Assembly (NCBI GenBank): GCA_014378525.1
Contig: JACMNL010000104.1
Location: 1-40,454 of the forward strand
Direction of reading: 5' to 3'
Source of the DNA: Bacteriovorax sp.
GTDB lineage: Bacteria > Bdellovibrionota > Bacteriovoracia > Bacteriovoracales > Bacteriovoracaceae
DNA: 40,454 nt
Of this stretch, positions 7,975 through 16,638 are shown piece after piece. The translations under genes were made by a program, and so were the position numbers. Below the pieces are notes generated by a model. It searched no databases. It worked only from the letters and a program-made list of their open reading frames with translations, and was not told where the DNA came from. Every line of letters begins with the position of its first letter. Within the stretch, counting starts at the first letter, position 1.

Positions 7975-8646
7975 CTACGGCTCTTTTATCAGACTGACTA
8001 AATAAGGCCCTTCTTCAACTGCAATCGATTTAGAAAAGGCCACTCGCATTTTAAACGTTGGTCCGAAGATAACGAATGTATGAAATTCTCCATTTTCTCC
8101 GGCAGGATCAACACCTTCAGGCAGGCGGTTGATGTACTCTTCGTTATAGTCACAAGCGAGAAAATTGTATCCAAGTTTTTCACCGTAGACAGAAGTCACA
8201 AGTGCTTTATGTCCCGTCGATAAAAACTTCAGGGCCACATCTTTTGTGTTTTGATTCCAGAGAGGAAATAGTGCTTTCATTCCCAAATCAGATAGCATTT
8301 TTTCTTTGAACGTTTTTAATTCAACAAGGTTGATGTCACCGAAAGCAACAGTTTTAATTCCACGTTTTGCATACATCGATAAAATTTTGCTTACTTCTTC
8401 AACGTACTCAAGGTTTGTTGCATTTTCCGGAAGAAAAATTCTTTGTAATGGAAGCTTTAATAGTTTTGCCTGCTCTAAGATTAGAGTGTCAGGAATACCG
8501 TGAAAACGGACGCGATTTTTTTCGCGGTCGAGAGTAGTGATGAGACCAACGACTTCGATATTAGAGTCTTGTTTAAGTTCATATAAGGCCATGGCGCTGT
8601 CTTTACCGCCACTCCAGAAGAGAAGTACTTTTTCTTTTGTTTCCAT
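7975..8646 (-). CDS. Dph6-like ATP-binding protein (diphthine-ammonia ligase family)
   Basis: The 223-residue protein starts with the PP-loop FWSGGKDSAMALYEL (residues 10-24), where SGGKDS binds ATP for adenylation. The rest follows the ATP_bind_4 family, with VKHR-like and AFGDINLVELKTFKEKML (about 112-130) and a C-terminal EGPYLVSL. In eukaryotes and archaea this family makes diphthamide on elongation factor 2. Bacteria lack diphthamide, so the bacterial members must have another substrate, which is unknown. It is a single gene, with a 83-base gap to the divergent HAD lipoprotein gene. The family is certain; the archaeal reaction should not be assumed. Confidence 0.85.
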   Translation of the reverse strand: METKEKVLLFWSGGKDSAMALYELKQDSNIEVVGLITTLDREKNRVRFHGIPDTLILEQAKLLKLPLQRIFLPENATNLEYVEEVSKILSMYAKRGIKTVAFGDINLVELKTFKEKMLSDLGMKALFPLWNQNTKDVALKFLSTGHKALVTSVYGEKLGYNFLACDYNEEYINRLPEGVDPAGENGEFHTFVIFGPTFKMRVAFSKSIAVEEGPYLVSLIKEP

Positions 8647-8729
8647 TGCGCAAGTATTACATAGTTAGGACATGTTGTTGACTAAAAAAGTAGGTTTAAT
8701 AATCATAAACAATTCCGATAAGTTTACCT

Positions 8730-9590
8730 ATGAAGTGGACTTGTTTTCTTATTATTTTTGCCCTCTTTTCATGCTCCCGGTTGGCGCAGAGGACTCCTTC
8801 GGCCAAAACACCTGAGCGTCATGTTGTTTTTGATATCGACTGGACAATCGTAAGTGAGATTAAAAAACCAACTCCGGAAATACTAAAAAATAAAAGGCTC
8901 ATAAAAGTCCAGGACAAAACTTATTACGTGAACGAAGGGCTTGAAGAATTTATTGCAGAGATATTATCTCATCCAGAAATGAAAATTTCATTTTATAGTG
9001 GTGGTGAGTCGATTAGAAATCAGGAACTACTTTCAAAAATAAAATTAAAAGATGGCAGATCTCTTCTGCAGATAGCTTATAAAATTATGAGTAAAGAAGA
9101 TCTCGTTATAATGGATGCTCCTGTGGGGGCACGTTTTTCCGAAAGATATAAAAAAGACCTGACAAAGATTTCAAAAGATATGGATCAGCTGATTATGTTT
9201 GATGACACTCCAAATTTTATCAAGAATTCTGAGCAGGCCGAGCATGTGTTTTTCATAGGAAAAGCACTGGAGCATTATGAAACTTTTCTGGAGACTGAAG
9301 GAACGAGTGGAGAATACGTTCCGAAAAATTATGATGAATGGTTTTTAAACAATAAAAAACTTGTAGTCCTCAACGGAGTTTTTAGAGAAGCTTATACTGA
9401 ATCAGTAGAGGATGGTATTCCATTTAGTGAGACGATGAAAAAGCGTGAAGGATTTTTAAATATGGCAGATCATGAATGGAATAATCAAACTTCCATTTAC
9501 TTTAAAAAAATTCAAAAAATTGATTTTTCAAGACCACATCCTAAAGGCGTGAGTTGCCAGCAGATGGCCCGTTCTCTTATAGGATTCTAA
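8730..9590 (+). CDS. HAD-superfamily phosphatase-like putative lipoprotein
   Basis: The 286-residue product has a short hydrophobic N-terminus ending in ALFSC (Cys15), which suggests a lipoprotein signal, although Phe at the -2 position is not ideal. The mature part has HAD motifs: FDIDWT (D35, D37), an SGG segment near residue 92 for motif II, and MFDDTP (about 156-161) for motif IV. Asp-x-Asp-x-Thr supplies the nucleophile and general acid in HAD phosphatases. Exported acid phosphatases of classes B and C have this arrangement, so a periplasmic or surface phosphatase is plausible. No substrate can be named. It is monocistronic and convergent with rlmN, 25 bases away. Confidence 0.7.
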   Translation: MKWTCFLIIFALFSCSRLAQRTPSAKTPERHVVFDIDWTIVSEIKKPTPEILKNKRLIKVQDKTYYVNEGLEEFIAEILSHPEMKISFYSGGESIRNQELLSKIKLKDGRSLLQIAYKIMSKEDLVIMDAPVGARFSERYKKDLTKISKDMDQLIMFDDTPNFIKNSEQAEHVFFIGKALEHYETFLETEGTSGEYVPKNYDEWFLNNKKLVVLNGVFREAYTESVEDGIPFSETMKKREGFLNMADHEWNNQTSIYFKKIQKIDFSRPHPKGVSCQQMARSLIGF

Positions 9591-9615
9591 CAAACACTTA
9601 AAGCGAAGGCGATGA

Positions 9616-10647
9616 CTAAGACTTAAGTTGTCCGCATGCCGCAAGAATGTCTGAACCCTTTGTTGTCCTGATCATTGTACGAAGTTTTCTTTCCACCAGC
9701 ATTTCTTTGAATAATTCAACTTTTTCTTCAGAAGGTCTTTTGTATTTGCTTCCTGGAAACGGATTGAACGGAATGATATTGATAGCAGCTTTTCTGTCAC
9801 CTAAAAGTTTTTCCAGCTCATTAGCATCTTCTAACCGGTCATTGAGTCCGTCGATCAAAAGGTATTCGTAAACAATAAACTGTCTCTTCATCAAATCGAG
9901 GCCATCGAGCTCTCTGAAAATATCTTCAAGTGGGAAGTGCTGATTGATAGGGATCAATTCTTTTCTGATGTCATTGAAAGGTGAGTGCAGTGAAAGTGCG
10001 ATATTAATTTTGGGAAAGTTATTTAATTTTTTTATTCCAGGAAGATAACCGGCCGTTGATAAAGTCATTTGTCTCGGCCCCATGCAAAGTCCGAGAGGCT
10101 CCATCATCACTTCGATGGCCTTTAAAACTTCATCGCTGTTATGAAGTGGTTCACCCTGGCCCATGAAAACAATATTTGGTTGCATTGTTTTCATTCCAAG
10201 TTCTTCTTCTAGATAATTTGCAGCGACGATAAATTGCCCGATGATTTCACTGCTTTTTAAGTGACGTGACAGGCCCATCGTTCCTGTGTAACAGAAACTG
10301 CACTTCATCGCACATCCCACCTGCGAGGAAAGGCATACAGTGAAACGCTTATGGAAAGGAATCAAAACAGTTTCGACAGACTTTCCATCATTAAACTCCA
10401 TTAAGAATTTTACGGTGCCATCGTCTGATTTAGATACCAATGCAATTTTGGGAAGAGTTAAACTAAAATTCTTTCCAAGTAATGACATTATTTTTTTTGA
10501 AATAGGCTGTTCATGTTTATTTTTTTTGTAGAGATTGCGGAAAATAGTTGAGGATAAATCCGGAGATAAATTATTTGCATTTAAAAAAGCTTTTAGCTCT
10601 TCAATTGAAAGTTCGTAAATAGATTTTACCGGTGTCATTGTGCTCAT
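9616..10647 (-). CDS. rlmN: dual-specificity rRNA/tRNA adenine-C2 methyltransferase RlmN
   Basis: The 343-residue protein matches RlmN throughout. The radical SAM motif is C112, C116, C119 (CAMKCSFC), followed by GQGEPL (MGQGEPLHN), TLSTAGYLPGI, NIALSLHSP and YLLIDGLND. The C-terminal ILAACGQL supplies the catalytic Cys that carries the methyl group. RlmN methylates C2 of A2503 in 23S rRNA and A37 in some tRNAs, which tunes translational accuracy. The length and N-terminal accessory domain are normal. A second Met at residue 4 is another possible start. It is divergent from the receiver/HD gene and convergent with the HAD lipoprotein gene. Confidence 0.95.
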   Translation of the reverse strand: MSTMTPVKSIYELSIEELKAFLNANNLSPDLSSTIFRNLYKKNKHEQPISKKIMSLLGKNFSLTLPKIALVSKSDDGTVKFLMEFNDGKSVETVLIPFHKRFTVCLSSQVGCAMKCSFCYTGTMGLSRHLKSSEIIGQFIVAANYLEEELGMKTMQPNIVFMGQGEPLHNSDEVLKAIEVMMEPLGLCMGPRQMTLSTAGYLPGIKKLNNFPKINIALSLHSPFNDIRKELIPINQHFPLEDIFRELDGLDLMKRQFIVYEYLLIDGLNDRLEDANELEKLLGDRKAAINIIPFNPFPGSKYKRPSEEKVELFKEMLVERKLRTMIRTTKGSDILAACGQLKS

Positions 10648-10720
10648 TTAACTATCTTGTAATGTGCGGCTTGCTACTGCCGGCTTGTAAAAATTGCGTA
10701 ATAAACTACTATTAAATTAT

Positions 10721-11773
10721 ATGGAGAAACTACTACTTATCATAGATGACAGTAAAGAAATAATCGACGTAGTTCAGGGAATTATTGGCGGATTATTTGA
10801 TCGTGTTGAGTCTGCGGAAAGTGTAGAGGCGGCCCAGAATGCGCTGGAAGCTAATGTTTTTTCGTACATTGTTTTGGATATCAACCTGAAAGACGGCAGA
10901 AACGGAGCCGAAGTCTTAAGGTTCCTGGTAGAGAACCCTGAAAATAAAAATAATGAAAGTCCCGTGGTGATTCTGAGTGGGATTATCAATGCTCAGTTTA
11001 TCGAAAAATTCAGCTCTAAATTTGCCGGAATTGTGACCAAACCTTTTGATCATGATGACTTCATTCAGATGACCAAAGATATACTGGATGCAAAGGTAAG
11101 TGCGAATTATAAAGAGCTGCCAACGATCACATGTGAGCTTCCTTTTCCACTTCCGCAGCTGGAGCAAAAAGTCAGCAAGATGTTGGACGTCGTTAAAAAG
11201 AATACAAAATTAAAAGAGCTTTTTCACAATCTCAACATTGATAGAAACAAAGACAATTATGTTATGTCTCACGTTGGAATGCTGATAAATATTTCCACGG
11301 CCATCTCCATCAAGATGGAATGGAACACAGATAAAACTCTCGAAAAATTTATCTATGCTGCTTATCTTCACGATATGGCAATTGCTGAAAGACCTGATCT
11401 CGCAAAAATAAAAGCCACGGCGCTGGAGCTGGAGCTGATGCAGGATAAAATGTCTCCGGCAGATCATAGACTTGTTTTAGAGCATGCCTTGATTGCAGCT
11501 AATACAATCGATGGCATTCCTGAAATACCAGCTGACGTCGGTATGATGGTGAGACAGCATCACGAGTTGCCGAAAGAAAATGGATTTCCTCACAGGCTTT
11601 CGTTTGCAAAAATTACTCCACTGGCCACTGTATTTATTGTCGCTCATGACCTGACTCATTACATTCTGGAAAACCCAAAATGGACTGTTAAAGATTATCT
11701 GGCCAAAGTTAAAACTAAATTTAAAGGTCCACATTTTGCAAAAGTCCTTTCCGCTTTAAGTGAGATGAATTAA
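10721..11773 (+). CDS. response regulator with HD-GYP-like output domain
   Basis: The receiver domain occupies residues 1-125, with the acidic pair in LIIDDS, the phospho-acceptor Asp in IVLDIN, Ser in VILSG and Lys in TKPFD. The C-terminal half has HD-domain landmarks: LHDMAIAERPD (about 218), DHRLVLEHA (about 249) and a late QHHELPKENGFPHRL. These follow the HD-GYP order, in which such proteins hydrolyse cyclic di-GMP, but the GYP triplet reads GFP and the HDxG motif reads HDMA. Catalysis is therefore uncertain. I start at ATG 10721 (MEKLLLIIDDS); the frame extends to a TTG at 10694 without a ribosome site. The TatD-like gene follows after nine bases. Confidence 0.83.
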   Translation: MEKLLLIIDDSKEIIDVVQGIIGGLFDRVESAESVEAAQNALEANVFSYIVLDINLKDGRNGAEVLRFLVENPENKNNESPVVILSGIINAQFIEKFSSKFAGIVTKPFDHDDFIQMTKDILDAKVSANYKELPTITCELPFPLPQLEQKVSKMLDVVKKNTKLKELFHNLNIDRNKDNYVMSHVGMLINISTAISIKMEWNTDKTLEKFIYAAYLHDMAIAERPDLAKIKATALELELMQDKMSPADHRLVLEHALIAANTIDGIPEIPADVGMMVRQHHELPKENGFPHRLSFAKITPLATVFIVAHDLTHYILENPKWTVKDYLAKVKTKFKGPHFAKVLSALSEMN

Positions 11774-11782
11774 CCTTAAATC

Positions 11783-12454
11783 ATGTTAATCGATTCTCAT
11801 TCTCATAGAGCAAATTCAGGTATTCAGATCATCGTGAACGTTCATACGCTCGCTGTTCATCCGTGGGAATTAAAAATACCTTTTGATAAAAAATCTTTTG
11901 ATAAAGAATGGGAAAAAATAAAGTTAACTACAGAAAAAATTTATGCAATCGGTGAGTGCGGACTGGATAGAGTGCACGAAGGCATTGCAGATATCGAAGA
12001 CCAGAAATATGTTTTAAGTAAGCATTTTGAACTGGCCTCAGAGCGAAAACTTCCCATCATTCTTCATACAGTCAGGGCCTACTCCGATCTTCTGGGCATG
12101 TTAAAAAGTAATAAATTTCATCATCCGATTATGCTTCATGCTTACGGCGGCAACGAACATGAAATGCATGAGCTATTAAAATACCCGACCTATTTTACCT
12201 ATGGGAAAAGACTTTTTAATACAGATAAAATGTTAAAGATAACTCCCATCGACAGGCTACTTCTGGAGACAGGGGATCAGGACGAATACTCGATTGGTGA
12301 TATTTATAAAAAAGCAGCCGAGAGTCTGGGAATAAATCAGAACGATCTTGAGGCACAGTTGGAAAAAAATTTCTTAACTGTTTTTAATAAGCTCGACGAT
12401 GTTAGTGCCACGGACTTCATCAAGGACCTGAACAGTCGCAAGACCCGCGGATAA
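11783..12454 (+). CDS. TatD-like metal-dependent hydrolase
   Basis: The 223-residue product has the metal ligands of the TatD family in order: IDSHSH (residues 3-8), GECGLDR (about 54-60), ILHTVRA (His, about 94), MLHAYGG (His, about 116) and LLETGDQD (Asp, about 156). TatD proteins are TIM-barrel hydrolases; characterised ones act as DNA exonucleases or D-aminoacyl-tRNA deacylases. It is shorter than E. coli TatD (260 residues), and the usual ETDxP is replaced by ETGDQ, which marks a divergent subgroup. It lies nine bases after the receiver/HD gene and probably shares its transcript. Its last 81 bases overlap the convergent methyltransferase gene. Confidence 0.85.
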   Translation: MLIDSHSHRANSGIQIIVNVHTLAVHPWELKIPFDKKSFDKEWEKIKLTTEKIYAIGECGLDRVHEGIADIEDQKYVLSKHFELASERKLPIILHTVRAYSDLLGMLKSNKFHHPIMLHAYGGNEHEMHELLKYPTYFTYGKRLFNTDKMLKITPIDRLLLETGDQDEYSIGDIYKKAAESLGINQNDLEAQLEKNFLTVFNKLDDVSATDFIKDLNSRKTRG

Positions 12455-13012
12455 TTTTTTAATTTCATCCTGAAGATTTCTTCCGTGATGAGTTCCAGGG
12501 CGAACCAGAAGAAAAGCTCTACCTTCAGGTTTTAAAGAGTACAAAGTTGAAGAGATAAGTATTTTGAAATCACTGTCGATAAAAAAACGGCAGCGGTTTT
12601 TGAATTCATTTGGAGAGAGAAGTCCTTCGCCCATAAAAAAATAAGGCGGATTGGAAACGATGACATCGTACTTTTCTTTGAATGAATCCTTCAAAAGATC
12701 AGCATAATTCATGCATAAAAAATTAAACTCTGAGGACTCAGATTTTGCCTGTTCAGCATTTTTTTCAAAGAACGGACGGTAAACATCCTGCACTTCGAGA
12801 AAATCAATTTTATTCACAGATTTCAGGTTGAAATTAAGCTCCAGGCCCACGACTCCACACCCCGAACAAAGGTCCAGAACACGGAGTGTTTCTGGTGCGT
12901 GATGAGTCTTTAAAACTTCTGCCACTTTTTGCGCAAGAAACACCGAGTCTAGGGAGAATCGATAGTCCTCCGGCTGGTGATAGCTGTAGCTATAAATAGT
13001 ATTTTTGCTCAT
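12374..13012 (-). CDS. TrmN6-like tRNA/RNA adenine-N6 methyltransferase
   Basis: The 212-residue product has a class I methyltransferase fold: VLDLCSGCGVVGLEL is the S-adenosylmethionine-binding motif I, and SNPPYFFMGEG is the NPPY catalytic motif of amino-methyltransferases acting on adenine or glutamine. The N-terminal YSYSYHQPEDYRFSLDSVFLA corresponds to the YfiC/TrmN6 group, which modifies A37 of tRNA1(Val). The start is ATG 13012; upstream extension would need TTG 13039. It overlaps the TatD-like gene by 81 bases tail to tail, which is long for a convergent pair. An alternative is PrmC-like protein methylation, but the N-terminus favours TrmN6. Confidence 0.82.
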   Translation of the reverse strand: MSKNTIYSYSYHQPEDYRFSLDSVFLAQKVAEVLKTHHAPETLRVLDLCSGCGVVGLELNFNLKSVNKIDFLEVQDVYRPFFEKNAEQAKSESSEFNFLCMNYADLLKDSFKEKYDVIVSNPPYFFMGEGLLSPNEFKNRCRFFIDSDFKILISSTLYSLKPEGRAFLLVRPGTHHGRNLQDEIKKLSAGLATVQVLDEVRGTNIVELIKNS

Positions 13013-13061
13013 CTGTTTTTTATTATCTAAAATAATCAAAGAATCAACAGGAGTTTATATT

Positions 13062-13421
13062 TTGAAATTAATGGAAGTTGTCCATATCCCCATTATTGCA
13101 TTAATACAGTTGGGATTTCTCTATGTGTGGAACTTAAAAATGAGAAACCGCGCTTTCAGAAGCAAAACTATCTGGATGCTCGCAGGTTTGGGATCACTTT
13201 TTAACGTCTGGGGTCTAGACGTGATTCAAAGAGACTTTGGCGTAGATACATTATTTGGGATGCTGGAAGTAAGTGCAGGTTGCTGGCTGGTTTTTGTCGT
13301 GGCCACTACTGCTAAGTATTATGCAGTTTATGGTTGGTCTAAAAGAGAATTTTGGCTAGACTATGGCGGGGATCTGCTGGCATTTCTCCTCTCAGGATCT
13401 TTAATTTACGCAGCTACGTAA
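13062..13421 (+). CDS. small membrane protein of unknown function, TTG start
   Basis: I choose TTG 13062 because it has the ribosome site AGGAG about eight bases upstream (13048-13052), and the frame before it is not needed. The product is then 119 residues (LKLMEVVHIPII...). It has three or four hydrophobic segments: residues 6-21, 38-53 with GLGSLFNVWGLDV, 60-80 (LEVSAGCWLVFVVATTAKYY) and a C-terminal one ending SGSLIYAAT. No family is recognised. It lies ten bases upstream of msrA and is the first gene of a forward run. It is divergent from the TrmN6-like gene with 49 bases between starts. Confidence 0.75.
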   Translation: MKLMEVVHIPIIALIQLGFLYVWNLKMRNRAFRSKTIWMLAGLGSLFNVWGLDVIQRDFGVDTLFGMLEVSAGCWLVFVVATTAKYYAVYGWSKREFWLDYGGDLLAFLLSGSLIYAAT

Positions 13422-13431
13422 GGGGTGATTT

Positions 13432-13920
13432 ATGGGTAATGAAAAAGCGCTTTTAGGGGCCGGATGTTTTTGGGGTGTTGATTTAATTTTAAGAAAAATT
13501 CCGGGAATAGTTAAAACAGAAGTCGGTTACGCAGGTGGAACGACAAAAAATCCCACATACGAAGAAGTTTGCACGGGCAAAACAGATCACGCAGAAGTTG
13601 TTCTCGTGGAATTTAACCCTGAAGTCATTTCATACGCTCAGGTGCTGGATGTTTTTTTCAGGCTGCACGATCCGACGACGATGAATCGCCAGCACAACGA
13701 TATCGGAACTCAGTACCGCTCTGTAATCTTCACATACAACGATGAGCAGAAGTCGACGGCGTTAGAGACAATTAAAAAAGTAAATGACTCTCACGTTTTT
13801 AAAAATCCTATAGTCACTCAGGTAATGGCCGCACCGGATTTTTTCACGGCAGAAGCTTACCATCAGGACTACTTAATAAAAAATCCTTCGGGATACATGT
13901 GCCATATTCTCAGAGACTAG
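13432..13920 (+). CDS. msrA: peptide-methionine (S)-S-oxide reductase MsrA
   Basis: The 162-residue product carries the MsrA active site GAGCFWGVD, with the catalytic Cys12, then GYAGGTTKNPTYEEVCTGKTDHAEVV, FFRLHDPTTMNRQHNDIGTQYRS and the C-terminal YHQDYL. It reduces the S epimer of methionine sulfoxide in proteins, through a sulfenic acid on Cys12 recycled by thioredoxin. A second Cys near the C-terminus (GYMCHIL) could resolve it. There is no signal peptide, so it acts in the cytoplasm. The ribosome site is AAGGGG seven bases before the ATG. The class 3 aldehyde dehydrogenase follows after three bases, linking two repair or detoxification functions. Confidence 0.95.
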   Translation: MGNEKALLGAGCFWGVDLILRKIPGIVKTEVGYAGGTTKNPTYEEVCTGKTDHAEVVLVEFNPEVISYAQVLDVFFRLHDPTTMNRQHNDIGTQYRSVIFTYNDEQKSTALETIKKVNDSHVFKNPIVTQVMAAPDFFTAEAYHQDYLIKNPSGYMCHILRD

Positions 13921-13923
13921 TGA

Positions 13924-15315
13924 ATGGATGATTTAAATGCTCTTTTTAAAGCTCAGGTTGATAACCGCTGGACGATGTCACAGACGACAGTGAAAGAGCG
14001 CAGGGATCTTCTTTTAAAGCTTAAGCATTCTATCCAGGATCACCGTGAGGAAATCAAAAAGGCCTTGCATGACGACTTCAGAAAGCCTCATGCCGAAAGC
14101 GAGCTGACAGAAATTCACACGGCGATTGATGAAATTAATTTTGCCGTTAAAAAATTAAAAAAATGGATGAGACCAAAAAGAGTGCCGACACCGATCGTAC
14201 TTTTTGGTTCAATGTCTTTCATAAAGTATGAAGCAAAAGGCGTAGTGCTGATTTTAGCTCCATGGAATTATCCTTTTTCACTTTTGATGAACCCCCTGAT
14301 CGCAGCTATTGCCGCAGGAAACTGCGCGATCGTCAGACCTTCAGAGAAAACTATCGCCACTGGTTTAGTTATCAAAAAAATTCTCGATGAAGTTTTTCCC
14401 GCTAATATCGTGAAGACTGTCATCGGGAATATTGATGTGGCCGAAAAATTACTCGAGCTTCCATTTGATCATATCTTTTTTACCGGCAGCACGAATGTCG
14501 GAAAGATGGTGATGGCCGCAGCTGCAAAAAACCTGACTCCGGTGACTCTGGAGTTGGGAGGTAAATCTCCCGTGATCGTCGATCACGATGTGGATCTGGC
14601 AGACTGTGCAGAAAAAATATTCTGGGGAAAATTCATGAACGGCGGGCAGACCTGTGTGGCCCCGGATTATATTTTCATCCCTGAAGAATTAAAAGCAGAG
14701 TTCATTGAGTTGTTTAAAAAGCAGGTGGAGAAACGTTTTGGAGAAACCAGCGTTGACCGGTTAAAGACAGAAGACTTTGCACGAATGGTGGACGTAAAGG
14801 CCTTTGAGAGGCTTGCTACCAAGATTAAAGATGAAAAGAAGCTGATGGAAGATGAAACTCAAAAAGACCAGAGGTTCATTCCGCCGACTCTTTTAACTGA
14901 TGTGCAGTTAAATAGTCCGATCATGGAAGATGAAATTTTCGGGCCGATTCTTCCTGTGCTGACTTATAAGAATGTTGATACGGTCATCGATTATATCCGT
15001 GCAAATCCGAAACCGCTGGCACTTTATATTTTTTCTAAAAACAGAAAGACAATTAAAAAAGTTCTAATGGGAACTACATCCGGTGGGGCCGTGATCAATC
15101 ACGTGATTCTGCATCTGGCGAATCCGCATCTTCCTTTTGGAGGAGTGGGGCATTCGGGAATGGGAAGTTATCATGGAGAGTTTGGCTTCAAAACCTTCTC
15201 GCATGAAAGAGCTGTCCTGAAGCAGGGGAAATTTACTCTCTCGAATTTATACTTTCCTCCTTACGATACTTTTATGAGCAGACTTGCCTTTAAAATTTTA
15301 CGCTGGCTTGAATAG
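13924..15315 (+). CDS. class 3-type aldehyde dehydrogenase
   Basis: The 463-residue enzyme belongs to the short aldehyde dehydrogenase class related to ALDH3. APWNYPFSLLMNPLIAAIAAGN, FTGSTNVGK, the general base E210 in TLELGGKSP and the catalytic C244 in GGQTCVAPDY are all present, at almost the numbering of mammalian ALDH3A1. The C-terminal PFGGVGHSGMGSYHGEFGFKTFSH is typical. Such enzymes oxidise medium- and long-chain or aromatic aldehydes to acids with NAD(P)+. It sits three bases after msrA and 18 before rmuC, so it is probably cotranscribed. It could clear lipid-derived aldehydes, which fits the oxidative-repair neighbour; that is inference. Confidence 0.93.
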   Translation: MDDLNALFKAQVDNRWTMSQTTVKERRDLLLKLKHSIQDHREEIKKALHDDFRKPHAESELTEIHTAIDEINFAVKKLKKWMRPKRVPTPIVLFGSMSFIKYEAKGVVLILAPWNYPFSLLMNPLIAAIAAGNCAIVRPSEKTIATGLVIKKILDEVFPANIVKTVIGNIDVAEKLLELPFDHIFFTGSTNVGKMVMAAAAKNLTPVTLELGGKSPVIVDHDVDLADCAEKIFWGKFMNGGQTCVAPDYIFIPEELKAEFIELFKKQVEKRFGETSVDRLKTEDFARMVDVKAFERLATKIKDEKKLMEDETQKDQRFIPPTLLTDVQLNSPIMEDEIFGPILPVLTYKNVDTVIDYIRANPKPLALYIFSKNRKTIKKVLMGTTSGGAVINHVILHLANPHLPFGGVGHSGMGSYHGEFGFKTFSHERAVLKQGKFTLSNLYFPPYDTFMSRLAFKILRWLE

Positions 15316-15333
15316 CCTGTTACTGGAGATATT

Positions 15334-16638
15334 ATGTTAGAGGTTCTTTGCGTTTTAGCTGTGATAAACATCGCAGGGCTTGTGCTGCTTTTTTTACGCA
15401 CGAAAGAGAAAACTCAAGACTTGAGTTTTTTATCGGCCGAAATTAAACCTGTGTCAGATAAACTGGTTCAACTAGAAACAATTATCCAGCAGCGATTTGA
15501 AAACCAGAAAGAAATTACTAAACTTCAGGTCTCAGAAATTATCGAAGATAAATTCAAAAAAATTGCGACTGAACAAAACAGAACTTCTCAGGAAATCATC
15601 GAGAAATTCGGAAATTTCCAGCACATCCTTACCCAGCAGCTGGTTTCAGTAAATGAGAAGCTGACTCAGGAACTGGTGAACATGAATTCGAAAATCACTT
15701 TTGAAATGGTGACGATGAAAGAAAAGATGGCACAGGAACTGACAGTCATGAATGCCAAGATCACTAAAGACATGCAGGTAAAACTGGATGAAATTTCTGA
15801 CAGAGTCAGGGAAAATCTGGATCAGGGATTCAAAAAAACCAACGAAACTTTTACAAGTGTTATCGAACGTCTTGCGAAGATCGATGAGGCCCAGAAGAAA
15901 ATTGAATCGCTTTCAACCAACGTTGTTTCTCTTCAGGATATTTTAACGGATAAAAAATCACGCGGGATTTTTGGTGAAGTTCAATTAAATCAGATTTTAG
16001 TTTCTGTTTTTGGAGAGAAAAACGATAAAGCTTATAAATTACAGTATAAACTTTCAACAGGTGTGCAGTGTGATTCTATCATCTTTCTACCTGAACCATC
16101 CGGGAATATTGTAGTTGATTCAAAGTTTCCATTAGAGAACTTTAGAAGAATGTTTGATATGAGTTTTACAGAAATAGAGAGAAGAGAATTTGCAAAAGAT
16201 TTTAAAAATAATTTAAAGAAACATATAAATGATATTTCAGATAAATATATAATTACTGGCGAGACTTCTGATCAAGCTATTCTATTTCTTCCTGCGGAGG
16301 CCATCTTTGCTGAGATCTATGCATATCACCCGGATATTATTGATTACGCACAAACTAAAAAAGTTTGGTTAACAAGTCCAACTACATTTATGGCAATGTT
16401 AACTACAGTTCAAGTTGTAATTCAAAATATTGAACGAAGTAAATACACAAATATAATTCATCAAGAGCTAAATAAACTTTCAGATGAATTTAGTCGATAC
16501 AAAGAAAGGTGGACTAAGCTCGCTGGGCATATAGATAACATCACTAAAGATGTTAAAGATATTCATACAACAACAGAAAAAATCACATCACGTTTTAACC
16601 AGATTTCTGAAGTTAAGATTGATAACCTTTTAGAGTAA
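15334..16638 (+). CDS. rmuC: DNA recombination protein RmuC
   Basis: The 434-residue product has an N-terminal membrane helix (residues 1-20), a long coiled coil (about 40-200, with repeats of LTQELVNMNSKIT type) and the RmuC nuclease-like domain from about 205 (GIFGEVQLNQIL, VDSKFPLENFRRM, ILFLPAEAIFAEI, VWLTSPTTFMAML). RmuC limits inversions and rearrangements between short inverted repeats in E. coli. The coding DNA changes in composition inside the gene: about 38% G+C over 15481-15960 against about 30% over 16141-16620 by hand count, with more ATA and AT-ending codons in the second part. The frame is intact across the change. The next gene starts one base after the stop. Confidence 0.93.
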   Translation: MLEVLCVLAVINIAGLVLLFLRTKEKTQDLSFLSAEIKPVSDKLVQLETIIQQRFENQKEITKLQVSEIIEDKFKKIATEQNRTSQEIIEKFGNFQHILTQQLVSVNEKLTQELVNMNSKITFEMVTMKEKMAQELTVMNAKITKDMQVKLDEISDRVRENLDQGFKKTNETFTSVIERLAKIDEAQKKIESLSTNVVSLQDILTDKKSRGIFGEVQLNQILVSVFGEKNDKAYKLQYKLSTGVQCDSIIFLPEPSGNIVVDSKFPLENFRRMFDMSFTEIERREFAKDFKNNLKKHINDISDKYIITGETSDQAILFLPAEAIFAEIYAYHPDIIDYAQTKKVWLTSPTTFMAMLTTVQVVIQNIERSKYTNIIHQELNKLSDEFSRYKERWTKLAGHIDNITKDVKDIHTTTEKITSRFNQISEVKIDNLLE

